A DNA stretch of 64,000 nucleotides from an uncultured Clostridium sp. (GCA_903789665.1 CAIFEX010000009.1:1-64000); one strand, 5' to 3'. Counted from the first letter of the stretch, positions 34,921-45,030 are shown. The notes: generated by a model from the letters alone, not told the origin. Made by a program: numbers and translations.

Positions 34921-37281
34921 ATGAATGAAAAATCTTTAAAAATATTGGAATTCTATAAAGTAAAGGAAAAACTGAAGGAATATGCAAATACTGGTGCGGC
35001 AAGGGACTTGGTAGATAAACTTGAGCCCTATGACAATGTTTATGAGGTCAAACGACATCTTGCAGAAACTCAGGAGGCGCTGGGTCTTCTGGTATTTAAA
35101 GGCAATCCGCCTTTTGAAGGTGTCTATGATGTAAGAAAGGGCATAGCAATGGCTCAAAAGGGCTTTGTACTGGTGCCGGGGCAGATTTTGAAAATAGGTG
35201 CCATCTTAAAAGCTGCAAGGAGATTTCAAAAGTATATAAGTACTAGAGAAGATGAAAATCATTTCCAGATAATAGAAAATATATGTTCAAATATTATAAT
35301 CTTAAAAGATTTGGAAAATAAAATTTCTATGTCCATAGAAAGCGAAGAGGAGATATCAGATAAGGCAAGCCCTCAATTATACAAAATTAGAAGAGATCTA
35401 CAAAATAAGAATGCTTCTGTAAGAAGCAGGGTAAACTCGTTTGTGAGGACTTATTCTTCCTATCTGCAGGATAATTTGTATACTATGAGGGGAGACAGAT
35501 ATGTGCTGCCTGTGAAAGCAGAAAATAAAGCCATGGTACCGGGTCTTGTTCATGATCAGAGTGCAAGTGGGGCCACACTTTACATAGAACCCATGGGGCT
35601 TGTGAATTTAAATAATGAAATAAAAGAATTGAGATTGAAAGAAAAAGCAGAAGTTGATAGGATATTGACTGAATTATCAGGAGAGATATATGAAAATATA
35701 CATGCAGTTGAAGTTGATGCAGATATAATATGGGAATTGGATTTTGTGTTTGCAAAGGCTAAGTTTGGAAGTGAATTAAATGCAGTCGTACCGAATGTAA
35801 ATGAAAATGGGCTGGTTGATATAATAGAGGGCAAACATCCTCTTATAGATAAAAAGGCAGTAGTGCCAATGGATATGCATATAGGCAGAGATTTCAACTG
35901 TCTGGTTATAACGGGACCAAATACGGGGGGTAAGACCGTGGCTCTCAAGACCATAGGACTTTTACATATTATGGCATTGAGCGGTCTCATGATACCTGCA
36001 AAAGAAAATTCAACTATAGGTTTTTTTACTGAGATATTTGCCGACATTGGGGATGAACAGAGTATTGAACAGAATTTATCCACTTTTTCATCCCACATGA
36101 CTAATATAGTTAATATAATTCAAAAATCGGATAACAGGTCTTTGGTATTATTTGATGAACTGGGTGCAGGTACAGATCCCACAGAGGGTGCAGCTCTGGC
36201 GGTATCCATACTTGAAAATTTGAAAAATAGAGGGTGTACGATAGTAGCTACAACACATTACAGCGAATTGAAAATATATGCATTGAAAAGTAAAGGTGTG
36301 GAAAATGCTTCAGTGGAATTTGATGTGGAGACTTTGAAACCTACATATAGGCTTATGATAGGAATACCGGGGAAGTCAAATGCTTTTGAAATATCAAAAA
36401 GACTTGGACTACCCCAATATATAATAGAAGATGCCAGAAAAAATATAACTGGGGATGCTCTAGAGTTTGAAGATTTAATCCAGAGCCTTCAGGAAAAAAG
36501 GGCAAAAGCTGAAAGTTATGCCAGGGAAGCGGAAATTTTGAAAAATGAAGCGGATAAGATCAGATCAAAGTATCAGCAGAAATCAGATAAGCTCCAGAAT
36601 ATAAGAGATAAATCCATAATTGAAGCAAAGAGGGAAGCAAAAGAAATATTGAAACAGGCCAAAGAGGATGCGGACAAAATTTTAAAGAATATGAGAGAAC
36701 TTGAAGAAGCCGGGTATACTTCTTCGGCAAGACATGAATTGGAGGAAAATAGAAAAAAATTAAAAAATAAATTGGAAAAAACTGAGGAGGAACTGTATAA
36801 AGGCAGGACTGAAAAAGGAGAAAAACTTAATTCGGTTGAAGAGGGCCAGAAGGTATTTATACCTTCTTTAAATCAAAAAGTGGTGGTCTTAACTAAACCT
36901 GATGCTAAAGGAGAACTGCAGGTTCAAGCTGGGATCATGAAAATAACCGTGAAATTAAAGGATTTAAGAGCTTGTAAAGATAACTCGGACAATGGGAAAA
37001 AGAGAGTTAAGAGAGAGGCAAAATTGAATTTGAGGAGTGTTTCTCCTTCCCTGGATGTGAGGGGAATGGATTCCCTGGGAGCAATTTATACAACGGATAA
37101 ATATTTAGATGATGCTTATTTAGGCGGCCTGAAGGAAGTGACTATAATACATGGAAAAGGTACTGGGGTACTTAGAAATTCCATATCGGATATGCTCAAG
37201 CGTCATTCCCATGTAGAAAGCTACAGGCTGGGAGAGTATGGTGAAGGTGGTACAGGTGTTACAGTGGTGGAGTTAAAGTAA
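34921..37281 (+). CDS. mutS2: Endonuclease MutS2
   Basis: A 786-residue MutS2 homologue lacking the mismatch-recognition domain. It has Walker A TGPNTGGKTVALKT, Walker B LVLFDELGAGTDP and the THYSELK segment. A long coiled coil (about 510-620) precedes a C-terminal Smr nuclease domain with SLDVRGMD and HGKGTGVLR. In Firmicutes it acts on stalled or collided ribosomes and suppresses recombination. It lies 49 bases after the U32 gene and is probably cotranscribed. Confidence 0.96.
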   Translation: MNEKSLKILEFYKVKEKLKEYANTGAARDLVDKLEPYDNVYEVKRHLAETQEALGLLVFKGNPPFEGVYDVRKGIAMAQKGFVLVPGQILKIGAILKAARRFQKYISTREDENHFQIIENICSNIIILKDLENKISMSIESEEEISDKASPQLYKIRRDLQNKNASVRSRVNSFVRTYSSYLQDNLYTMRGDRYVLPVKAENKAMVPGLVHDQSASGATLYIEPMGLVNLNNEIKELRLKEKAEVDRILTELSGEIYENIHAVEVDADIIWELDFVFAKAKFGSELNAVVPNVNENGLVDIIEGKHPLIDKKAVVPMDMHIGRDFNCLVITGPNTGGKTVALKTIGLLHIMALSGLMIPAKENSTIGFFTEIFADIGDEQSIEQNLSTFSSHMTNIVNIIQKSDNRSLVLFDELGAGTDPTEGAALAVSILENLKNRGCTIVATTHYSELKIYALKSKGVENASVEFDVETLKPTYRLMIGIPGKSNAFEISKRLGLPQYIIEDARKNITGDALEFEDLIQSLQEKRAKAESYAREAEILKNEADKIRSKYQQKSDKLQNIRDKSIIEAKREAKEILKQAKEDADKILKNMRELEEAGYTSSARHELEENRKKLKNKLEKTEEELYKGRTEKGEKLNSVEEGQKVFIPSLNQKVVVLTKPDAKGELQVQAGIMKITVKLKDLRACKDNSDNGKKRVKREAKLNLRSVSPSLDVRGMDSLGAIYTTDKYLDDAYLGGLKEVTIIHGKGTGVLRNSISDMLKRHSHVESYRLGEYGEGGTGVTVVELK

Positions 37282-37396
37282 TCAAATATGATATAATTGT
37301 TATGTAAAATTTTATATTATGGATAAATTACAAAAAAGGGGGGAGAATTCATTAAATAATTGGAATTTAATATATTATTTAATGATATTATTTGCT

Positions 37397-38416
37397 ATGA
37401 ACTATGATGATGTATTAAAAAAGGCACGTGAAAATTTAAGAGGAAGCTGCAGGGTATGTCCTGTGTGCAACGGGTATGCCTGTGCCGGTGAAGTACCAGG
37501 TATGGGAGGAAAGGGAACAGGAGATTCCTTCAAGGAAAATTTTAATGCACTAAATAGATATAAGTTGAATATGAGGGTTATACACGACGCCAAAAATCCG
37601 GACACTTCTGTAGAACTGTTCGGAAAGAAGATGGACATACCTGTGCTGGCAGCTCCGGTTTCCGGAACTACTCTGAATATGGGGGGAAAGTTTACTGAAG
37701 AAGAATATATATCCTGGATTATAGGAGGATGTCTGGATGGAGGAATATATCCCATAGTAGGGGATACTGCCGTAGATTCTTTTTTGATAACTAACTTGCA
37801 AAAATTAAAGGAATATGGCGGCAGGGGGATAGCTGTAATAAAACCCTGGGAAAATGAAAATGTTATAGGTAAAATAAAAATTGCAGAAAAAGCGGGAGTG
37901 TTTGCCGTAGGTATGGACATAGATGCAGCAGGTCTTATAACTTTGGCGATCCATGGAAAGCCTGTAGGACCTAAGACAATAGACGAGATAGAAGAAATTG
38001 TTAAAAGTACCGAGCTCCCATTTATATTGAAGGGTATAATGACGGCCGATGAAGCAGAACTTGCTGTAAGAGCCGGAGTTAGTGCAATAGTGGTTTCAAA
38101 TCACGGCGGCAGGGTTTTAGATCAGACACCGGGAGTGGCAGATGTCCTTCCGGATATAGCTAAAGCAGTCAAGGGCAGGGTTACAATATTAGCAGATGGC
38201 GGAATTAGGAGCGGTGTAGATGTACTTAAAATGCTGGCGCTTGGTGCAGATGCCGTGCTTATAGGAAGACCTTTTGTAACTGCATCTTTTGGGGGCCAGC
38301 GGGATGGAGTAAAATTGTATGTTGAAAATTTAAAAAGTGAATTGAAATCTGCTATGGTTTTAACGGGATGCAAGTCTGTAAAAGATATAGACAGCAGAAT
38401 ATTGTATAACAGATAA
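37397..38416 (+). CDS. FMN-dependent alpha-hydroxy-acid dehydrogenase
   Basis: A TIM-barrel FMN enzyme of the lactate oxidase / glycolate oxidase family, 339 residues. It has ILADGGIRSG, GADAVLIGRPF and the catalytic histidine in VVSNHGGRVLDQ. An N-terminal CRVCPVCNGYACAG cysteine cluster is typical of the clostridial branch, which works anaerobically with an unknown acceptor. The start is uncertain: ATG 37397 fits homology but has no ribosome site. A strong AAGGGGGGAG lies about 60 bases upstream with no usable in-frame ATG/GTG/TTG after it. It runs toward a ptb-like gene 50 bases downstream. Confidence 0.82.
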   Translation: MNYDDVLKKARENLRGSCRVCPVCNGYACAGEVPGMGGKGTGDSFKENFNALNRYKLNMRVIHDAKNPDTSVELFGKKMDIPVLAAPVSGTTLNMGGKFTEEEYISWIIGGCLDGGIYPIVGDTAVDSFLITNLQKLKEYGGRGIAVIKPWENENVIGKIKIAEKAGVFAVGMDIDAAGLITLAIHGKPVGPKTIDEIEEIVKSTELPFILKGIMTADEAELAVRAGVSAIVVSNHGGRVLDQTPGVADVLPDIAKAVKGRVTILADGGIRSGVDVLKMLALGADAVLIGRPFVTASFGGQRDGVKLYVENLKSELKSAMVLTGCKSVKDIDSRILYNR

Positions 38417-38466
38417 TGGAGAATTGGTGTTTTTAATTGTGGGGATATGGAAAGGAAGAAATAAAA

Positions 38467-39363
38467 ATGGTGAAAAAATTAGAGGAGATTTTGGATATAG
38501 CTGCAGGAAAAACTAAAAAGGTACTTTCTGTAGCTGTAGCTCAGGATGTAGAGGTTTTGAAAGCTGTTACGGAAGCGGTAAAACTTGGAATCGTAAATGC
38601 CATTTTAGTTGGGGATAAAGAAAATATAGTTGATATTTTAAAAAGGGAAAGTTTGCACAGGGATAATATAGAAATAATAGATGAAAAAGATCCGTTTAAA
38701 GCGGCGGCTGAGGCTGTAAAGCTTGTATCTGAGGGGAAAGCCCAATTTATAATGAAAGGTATGCTTAAAACGGCGGATATGCTAAAAGCTGTTCTAAACA
38801 AAGAAGCTGGGCTTAGAAGCAGCAAGCTTTTGTCCCATGTAATGATCTATGAAGTACCAGCTTATCATAAATTATTGTTTCTGACAGACGGGGGAATGCT
38901 GACTTATCCTAATTTGGAAGAAAAAATTGGAATAGTGAAAAACGCGATTTTTGTAACCAGTAAACTTGGGATAACACTGCCTAAAGTTGCCCCCATATGT
39001 GCGGTGGAAGTTGTAAATACAAATATGCAGTCAACTTTGGATGCGGCAGTACTGACTCAAATGAATAGAAGGGGTCAGATAAAAGGATGTATAATTGACG
39101 GACCAATATCGCTGGATGTGGCAGTGTCTAAAATTTCCGCAGAACGTAAGAAAATAGTAAGCAAAGTGGCAGGTGACGTGGATATATTATTGGTTCCCAA
39201 CATAGAAGCCGGCAATTTGCTTGGAAAATCCATGACATATTTTGCAGGTGCGAAAAATGCAGGAGTCATAGTTGGAGCCAAATGCCCTGTAGTGTTGGTG
39301 TCCAGGACAAATAGCGCTATGTCGAAGCTTTATTCCATAGCTCTTGGAGCGGTTGTTTCTTAA
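38467..39363 (+). CDS. ptb: Phosphate butyryl/acetyltransferase-family enzyme (Ptb-like)
   Basis: The 298-residue protein has the phosphate acyltransferase pattern: AILVGDKENI, KGMLKTADMLKAVL, SHVMIYEVP, TDGGM and a C-terminal KCPVVLVSRTNSA. Ptb exchanges CoA and phosphate on butyryl-CoA. The usual butyrate kinase partner is absent here, so the physiological substrate may be another acyl-CoA. ATG 38467 has AAAGGAAG upstream; the 10-codon extension to 38437 is rejected. Confidence 0.85.
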   Translation: MVKKLEEILDIAAGKTKKVLSVAVAQDVEVLKAVTEAVKLGIVNAILVGDKENIVDILKRESLHRDNIEIIDEKDPFKAAAEAVKLVSEGKAQFIMKGMLKTADMLKAVLNKEAGLRSSKLLSHVMIYEVPAYHKLLFLTDGGMLTYPNLEEKIGIVKNAIFVTSKLGITLPKVAPICAVEVVNTNMQSTLDAAVLTQMNRRGQIKGCIIDGPISLDVAVSKISAERKKIVSKVAGDVDILLVPNIEAGNLLGKSMTYFAGAKNAGVIVGAKCPVVLVSRTNSAMSKLYSIALGAVVS

Positions 39364-39403
39364 TGTAAATCAAAATGAAAAGGTTATTATGAAACTTGTA
39401 TTT

Positions 39404-39435
39404 ATATATAGAGTACAATATTGTACTCTATATAT
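39404..39435. other. Perfect 32-base palindrome between converging genes
   Basis: Two 16-base arms meet at GAGTACAAT/ATTGTACTC, flanked by alternating AT. The right arm includes the stop codon of the decarboxylase gene. It can act as a bidirectional terminator or as a dyad-symmetric protein site. Confidence 0.7.
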
Positions 39436-40912
39436 TGATCTTAGAATTATCTGATTTCACGACTTTTATATATTCAACCTCGGGGTCTTCCGTACCTTGA
39501 ATGGACAAACCGGTGCTTTTCAATTCCCGGACATAATCTACTATTTCTCTTGTTATTTCCTCTCCGGGACAAAGTACGGGTATTCCAGGTGGATACGCCA
39601 TTAGAAATTCACCGCTTATCATACCTACACTGTCCTTTAAGGCTACTGGAACTTTTGTAGAGTTAAAAGCCGTTCGGGGAATTATCAGTTGTTTTGGTAT
39701 CGCAGGTATATCTAGAAAATCTGATTTTCTGGTTCCTTTACCGTAGTATTCACTGCTTATTTCTCTTAAGGCATGGATGAGAGCATCCATGTTTTCCCTT
39801 GTGTCACCAAAGGAGCCCACAGCCAGGACATTGTATATATCCGACAGTTCCATTTGGATGTGGTATTTGTTTGACAGAATCATCTCCAGGTCATAGCCGG
39901 TAATTCCCAAATCCCTGCAGGTTATAGTTATTTTAGTGGGATCCAGGGAAAACACACCTTCATTTCCGATTATTTCCTCTCCAAAGCAGTAAAAACCTGG
40001 AATGCTGTTTATTTCATATCTGGCATAATTTGCAAGGCTGATAGCTTTATCCAAAAGCTCTTTTCCGTGAAGGGCTATTTGTCTTCTGGCACAGTCCAGT
40101 GAAGCCATCAAGATATATGAAGGTGAAGTGGTTTGAATCAGTGATAAAACCTGTTGAACTCTCTTTGCATCTATATATTTCGATTTTACATGAAGTAGGG
40201 AACATTGAGTCAGAGCGCCAATTATTTTATGTGTACTTTGAGAACACATGTCTGCGCCAGCTTGTATAGATGAGATTGGTAGGTTGTCGTTAAAAGCAAG
40301 GTGAGGTCCGTGGGCTTCATCTACAATCAATGGTATGTCATAGCTATGTACAATATCTGTAATCTTTTTTATATCTGTAGCCACTCCATAATAAGTTGGA
40401 TTTATTATAAGAACTGCTTTTGCATCGGGATTTTCCCTTAATGTTTTTTCTACGGTTTCAGGTGTGACACCCTGTGCAATGCCTATTTTTTTATCCAGGG
40501 CAGGCTGCATGTAAACAGGTACCGCTCCACTTAATATGATACCGGCAGTAACTGATTTATGGACGTTTCTGGGAATTATCAGTTTATCTCCAGAAGTTAC
40601 TACAGACATTATCATGGCCTGTATGGCTCCGGATGTACCTTGAATTGAGAAAAAGGCAGCATCAGAGCCGTATGCATCAGCAGCGAGCTGCTGGGCTTTT
40701 TTTATAGGACCATTGGGATGATGAAGGCTGTCAACCAGCTTAAACACGGTGACATCAATTTTAAAAGGATTTTCACCCATAAATTTTTTAAACTCTGGAT
40801 CTGCTCCGACACCTTTTTTATGACCCGGGACATGAAAAGGTATGGTTTTCCTATTTACGTATTCCATCAGTGCATCAAACAGCGGTGTTTCACTTTGATC
40901 TAATCTATACAA
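39428..40912 (-). CDS. Orn/Lys/Arg decarboxylase, aminotransferase-fold (SpeA-like)
   Basis: A 494-residue PLP enzyme with the N-terminal TPLFDALMEYV and FHVPGHKKGVG. It has the cofactor-binding FFSIQGTSGAIQAM, VDEAHGPHL, and the PLP lysine in SQSTHKIIGALTQ. The C-terminal domain has YPPGIPVLCPGE. It is probably arginine or lysine decarboxylase feeding polyamine synthesis; substrate not resolved. It starts at TTG 40912 with GGAAGGTG upstream and ends inside the palindrome shared with ptb. Confidence 0.9.
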   Translation of the reverse strand: MYRLDQSETPLFDALMEYVNRKTIPFHVPGHKKGVGADPEFKKFMGENPFKIDVTVFKLVDSLHHPNGPIKKAQQLAADAYGSDAAFFSIQGTSGAIQAMIMSVVTSGDKLIIPRNVHKSVTAGIILSGAVPVYMQPALDKKIGIAQGVTPETVEKTLRENPDAKAVLIINPTYYGVATDIKKITDIVHSYDIPLIVDEAHGPHLAFNDNLPISSIQAGADMCSQSTHKIIGALTQCSLLHVKSKYIDAKRVQQVLSLIQTTSPSYILMASLDCARRQIALHGKELLDKAISLANYARYEINSIPGFYCFGEEIIGNEGVFSLDPTKITITCRDLGITGYDLEMILSNKYHIQMELSDIYNVLAVGSFGDTRENMDALIHALREISSEYYGKGTRKSDFLDIPAIPKQLIIPRTAFNSTKVPVALKDSVGMISGEFLMAYPPGIPVLCPGEEITREIVDYVRELKSTGLSIQGTEDPEVEYIKVVKSDNSKINI

Positions 40913-41135
40913 CTTGATAAAGCACCTTCCTTCATAAAAATACCCCTCTAATTCTTGAAATTAAAGGGATGAACGTTATTAATAAAAACTAATATAATTA
41001 TATGTTAATTGATCTATAAATTCAACTTTTAAACCGTATTTTTATATAAATATAAAATTATAAGCTTAAGTGCTTTTAATCTTGTTTTATAGTATAATAG
41101 TAGTTATCAAATATTGCATATAGGGGGAAAATAAT

Positions 41136-42866
41136 ATGAGTATTTATAGAAAAAAATATGAATATTGGATAAACTCACCTTATATAGATGAGAAAGGAAA
41201 ATCGGAATTAAAAAATATAGACGACGAAAAAGAAATAGAAGATAGATTTTATAAAGATTTAGAATTTGGCACAGGCGGTCTCAGGGGAATAATAGGAATG
41301 GGAACAAACAGAATGAACATATATACCGTAGGAAAAGCCACGGAAGGATTATCCAGGTATCTCATAAAAAAGTATAGAGGAGATATTTCCGTGGCAATAG
41401 CTTATGACTGCAGAATAATGTCCAAAGAATTTGCACAGACTGCCGCATGTAATTTATGTGCCAACGGTATAGAAGTCCAACTTTTTAAAACACTTCATCC
41501 AACACCAATGCTTTCCTATGCAGTGAGAAAGCTGAAATGTAAAGCTGGCATTGTAATAACGGCATCTCATAATCCGAAGCAATATAATGGATATAAGGTA
41601 TATGGCGAAGATGGCGGCCAGATAACGGATGCATGGGCAAATGAGATATTTTTAAGTATAGAGGATATCAAGAGTTTTTCAGAAGTAAGACATATCAGCA
41701 TGGATGAAGCTGTGGACAGAAACCTTCTCCACATTATAGGAGAGGAAATAGATACGTCCTATATAGAAAAGGTAAAGAATCTGGTAATAAGGAAGGAATT
41801 TGTACGCTCACATGCAGAAGATCTGAAAGTTATATATACGCCTCTCCATGGAACTGGGAATATACCGGTTAGAAGAACTTTAGGGGAACTCGGATATAGA
41901 AATGTATTTGTGGTTAAAGAACAGGAAAAGCCGGATGGGAATTTCCCGACTGCAGCTTACCCCAATCCCGAGGATCCAAAAGTTTTTCACATTGCCCTGG
42001 ATATGGCAGAGGATATAAAACCGGATATAATATTTGGAACGGATCCGGATTGTGATAGACTTGGCGTAGTGGTAAAAAATTCTCAGGGTGAATATAAAAT
42101 ACTTACGGGTAATCAGGTTGGAGTACTTTTGACAGATTATATACTGTCTTCCTTGAAAGAATTTGACAGGCTTCCTGAAAATGGGGAGATAGTCAAAACT
42201 ATAGTTACTACGGATATGGCGGCTGATATAGCAGGAAATTATAAAGTGGGCCTTATAAATGTGCTTACCGGATTTAAATATATAGGAGAAAAGATAAAGG
42301 AGTTTGAAAAAAACGGAGATAGGAAGTTTATATTTGGATTTGAAGAGAGCTATGGGTATTTAGCCGGGGATTTTGTAAGGGATAAGGATGCTGTGATTGC
42401 ATCTACTTTGGTTTGTGAAATGACTTTGTACTATAAGATGAAGGGCAAGAGCCTCTATGATGCCCTGATGGATCTGTATAAAAAATATGGATTTTACAGG
42501 GAGAAACTTATTTCGATAGAACTTAGAGGGAAAAAGGGACACGATAAAATTGAAACCATAATGCACTGCCTTAGACATTCCATGAAAAGAACCATCGGCG
42601 GCGTGAAAATAGTTGAAAAGTTCGATTATAAACTGGGTGTGAAGAAGGACTTGATGAATATAAGTGAAAGCAGTATAAAGTTACCTAGGTCAAATGTACT
42701 TAAATTTGTTATGGAAGATAAATCGTGGTTCGTGGTAAGGCCTTCTGGAACGGAGCCCAAAATAAAAATATACCTCTCTGTGATAGGAAACAGTTTGGAG
42801 AATTCTCGAAACAAAATGACAGCACTTGAGAAAAATGTCATGGATGTAATTAAAAGTGCGGATTGA
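41136..42866 (+). CDS. pgcA: Phosphoglucomutase/phosphomannomutase
   Basis: Interconverts glucose-6-P and glucose-1-P (or the mannose equivalents), feeding UDP-glucose synthesis by galU three genes on. The 576-residue alpha-D-phosphohexomutase has the phosphoserine loop TASHNPKQYNGYK, the Mg site TDPDCDRLGV, the sugar-binding GFEESYGYL and the phosphate-binding RPSGTEPKIK. GGGGG precedes the ATG. A TATAAT lies near 41092-41097 as the -10, with no clear -35. Confidence 0.94.
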   Translation: MSIYRKKYEYWINSPYIDEKGKSELKNIDDEKEIEDRFYKDLEFGTGGLRGIIGMGTNRMNIYTVGKATEGLSRYLIKKYRGDISVAIAYDCRIMSKEFAQTAACNLCANGIEVQLFKTLHPTPMLSYAVRKLKCKAGIVITASHNPKQYNGYKVYGEDGGQITDAWANEIFLSIEDIKSFSEVRHISMDEAVDRNLLHIIGEEIDTSYIEKVKNLVIRKEFVRSHAEDLKVIYTPLHGTGNIPVRRTLGELGYRNVFVVKEQEKPDGNFPTAAYPNPEDPKVFHIALDMAEDIKPDIIFGTDPDCDRLGVVVKNSQGEYKILTGNQVGVLLTDYILSSLKEFDRLPENGEIVKTIVTTDMAADIAGNYKVGLINVLTGFKYIGEKIKEFEKNGDRKFIFGFEESYGYLAGDFVRDKDAVIASTLVCEMTLYYKMKGKSLYDALMDLYKKYGFYREKLISIELRGKKGHDKIETIMHCLRHSMKRTIGGVKIVEKFDYKLGVKKDLMNISESSIKLPRSNVLKFVMEDKSWFVVRPSGTEPKIKIYLSVIGNSLENSRNKMTALEKNVMDVIKSAD

Positions 42867-42894
42867 TGATGAGTATTGTAGGTGATAGAAATTT

Positions 42895-43983
42895 ATGGAT
42901 ATAAAATCATATTTTGCAGAAAAATTATCTGAATTTTTATTTCTGGAAATCAGCAGGGAAAATGTAGAAAAAATATTTAAAGTCAAAATTCCACAGGATA
43001 TATATTTGCCCGTGAATTCCAAATATATTGTAGAGGATGTCAAATCTGAAAAAAACATGGAGAATATACCTCTGGGTTATTTTGTCGAAGGAATGTACTA
43101 TGTGTTGGGGGCAGATGAAAATTTCAAATTTGGTAAATATTATAAGATAATATTGGGCAGCCATAGAGGCAATGGCAAATTTATAAAAGGCGTAGTTGCA
43201 AGGTATGTTAAAGAAAAAAACTATGAGGATGCCTATATAAATTTGAAAGGACTGTCTATTTTAGAAGATACCGTAGAACTATATGATAAACTCATAATTA
43301 TGGTGGATAAACTCAGGAGAAAAGACAATGTATATAAAGAAGAAGAAATGAATATTCTAGAGAAGGCCGAACTTAAGGAAAATTATGCGCTTCCTTATTT
43401 TTATGAAGCCCTTTTAAAAAAAGAAGACGGTGATTATGAAAGGGCATTATTTTGCATAAATACCTATATAGAAAAGGGTGGAGAGGAAACTTCAGATGTG
43501 ACAAATTTAAAGCAGTGGATGATATCCATTGTGAACTATGACAAAGGTAAAGAGCTGTTGGAGAGTGATCCTGGCAATCCCACTGAGGCTTTAAAACTTT
43601 TAATACCGCTTTTGGACATATGGGGGGACAATGCCCTTTTATACTATTATATAGCTGTTGCATACAGGATGCTGGAGAACTACGAAAAGGCTATTTATTA
43701 TCTGAATGAAGCGTTGAATATAGATAGCAGTATAGTGGAAATTGTAAATGAAATGGGAATTAATTATGCTTCTCTGGGGAATTATGAAACCGCCATAGCT
43801 TATTTGAGAAAAGCTTTTGAAGCCACTAAATCCGTGGAAATATGCACGAATCTTATAATGTGTTATTTGAATTCAGGAAAATTGAAGGATGCAAAAATAC
43901 ATCTGGAAATAGCAAAGAAGCTGGATCCAAAAGATGAAGTTGTGCTGCAGCTGGAGAATATAATTAAAAATATACCTGATTAA
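42895..43983 (+). CDS. TPR-repeat protein of unknown function
   Basis: The 362-residue soluble protein has a beta-rich first third without recognised family. At least three tetratricopeptide repeats follow in the second half (WGDNALLYYYIAVAYRMLEN, NEMGINYASLGNYETAI, CTNLIMCYLNSGKLKDA). It lies between pgcA (28-base gap) and galU, so it is likely cotranscribed with sugar-nucleotide genes. A scaffolding role is possible but unproved. No signal peptide. Confidence 0.75.
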   Translation: MDIKSYFAEKLSEFLFLEISRENVEKIFKVKIPQDIYLPVNSKYIVEDVKSEKNMENIPLGYFVEGMYYVLGADENFKFGKYYKIILGSHRGNGKFIKGVVARYVKEKNYEDAYINLKGLSILEDTVELYDKLIIMVDKLRRKDNVYKEEEMNILEKAELKENYALPYFYEALLKKEDGDYERALFCINTYIEKGGEETSDVTNLKQWMISIVNYDKGKELLESDPGNPTEALKLLIPLLDIWGDNALLYYYIAVAYRMLENYEKAIYYLNEALNIDSSIVEIVNEMGINYASLGNYETAIAYLRKAFEATKSVEICTNLIMCYLNSGKLKDAKIHLEIAKKLDPKDEVVLQLENIIKNIPD

Positions 43984-44050
43984 AAGGCATTTAACATGAA
44001 TATTTATTGGGGAGATCTATAAATAAAATTATGGAAGGGATGCTTTGAAT

Positions 44051-44956
44051 ATGAAAGTAAAAAAAGCTATAATACCGGCAGCAGGACTTGGAACCAGGTT
44101 TTTGCCTGCTACCAAGGCCCAGCCTAAGGAAATGCTTCCTATAGTGGATAAACCTACTATACAGTATATTATAGAAGAGGCAGTGGCTTCTGGAATAGAG
44201 GAAATACTTATAATAACCGGGAAAAACAAGAGGGCAATAGAAGATCATTTTGACAAGTCGGTGGAATTGGAACAAGAATTGGAAAAAAAAGGTAAAAAAG
44301 ATCTTCTTAAAATGGTACGGGATATATCCAATATGGCGGATATCTATTATATAAGGCAAAAAGAACCCAAGGGATTGGGCCATGCTATAAATTGTGCCAG
44401 AACTTTTGTAGGGGATGAACCTTTTGCAGTAATGCTGGGCGACGATGTAGTGGACAGCAAAATTCCCTGTTTAAAACAGCTTATAAATTGCTATGATGAA
44501 TATAAAACTTCAATTATAGGCGTGCAGAAGGTAGATAAAAACGAGGTCTATAAATACGGCATAGTCAAGGGTATGTATATAGAAAACAGAGTATATAAGG
44601 TCAAGGATTTAATAGAAAAACCTAAGGTGGAGGAGGCCCCTTCCAATGTAGCCATACTTGGGAGATATATAATAACCCCTTCTATATTTGAAATATTGGA
44701 CAATACTACACCGGGGAAAGGGGGTGAGATTCAGCTTACAGATGCACTCAGGACACTTGCAAAAAATGAAGCTATGTATGCATATACTTTCGAGGGAAGG
44801 AGGTATGATGTAGGTGACAAGCTTGGCTTTTTACAAGCTACAGTGGAATATGCACTTAAGAGAAACGAGCTGAAAATACCTTTTATGAAATATCTGTTGA
44901 ATCTGAAAAATCAGGAGCTTTTCAAGGGTGTATATAATAAATTGAAAGAGAAATAA
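44051..44956 (+). CDS. galU: UTP--glucose-1-phosphate uridylyltransferase
   Basis: Makes UDP-glucose from glucose-1-P and UTP. The 301-residue protein has KAIIPAAGLGTRFLPATKAQ, PKEMLPIVDKP, MLGDDVV and GEIQLTDALR. ATG 44051 is chosen, about ten bases after GGAAGGGA; the in-frame TTG at 44045 is too close to it. With pgcA this supplies activated glucose for the polysaccharide genes downstream. Confidence 0.96.
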   Translation: MKVKKAIIPAAGLGTRFLPATKAQPKEMLPIVDKPTIQYIIEEAVASGIEEILIITGKNKRAIEDHFDKSVELEQELEKKGKKDLLKMVRDISNMADIYYIRQKEPKGLGHAINCARTFVGDEPFAVMLGDDVVDSKIPCLKQLINCYDEYKTSIIGVQKVDKNEVYKYGIVKGMYIENRVYKVKDLIEKPKVEEAPSNVAILGRYIITPSIFEILDNTTPGKGGEIQLTDALRTLAKNEAMYAYTFEGRRYDVGDKLGFLQATVEYALKRNELKIPFMKYLLNLKNQELFKGVYNKLKEK

Positions 44957-45002
44957 ATTGTTTGTGACTTGATTGCGGTAAAGATCGCAAATTAAAAATA
45001 TG

Positions 45003-45030
45003 TTGAATAATTTTACTTATGATGTAAAAT
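45003..45030 (+). promoter_or_regulatory. Candidate promoter of the glycan locus
   Basis: TTGAAT (45003-45008), 16 bases, TAAAAT (45025-45030), 55 bases before the dehydratase gene. Confidence 0.5.

Noticed and set aside
35580-36098. 172-codon antisense frame inside mutS2
   Set aside because: It is opposite well-conserved MutS2 domains, with no ribosome site or recognisable domain.
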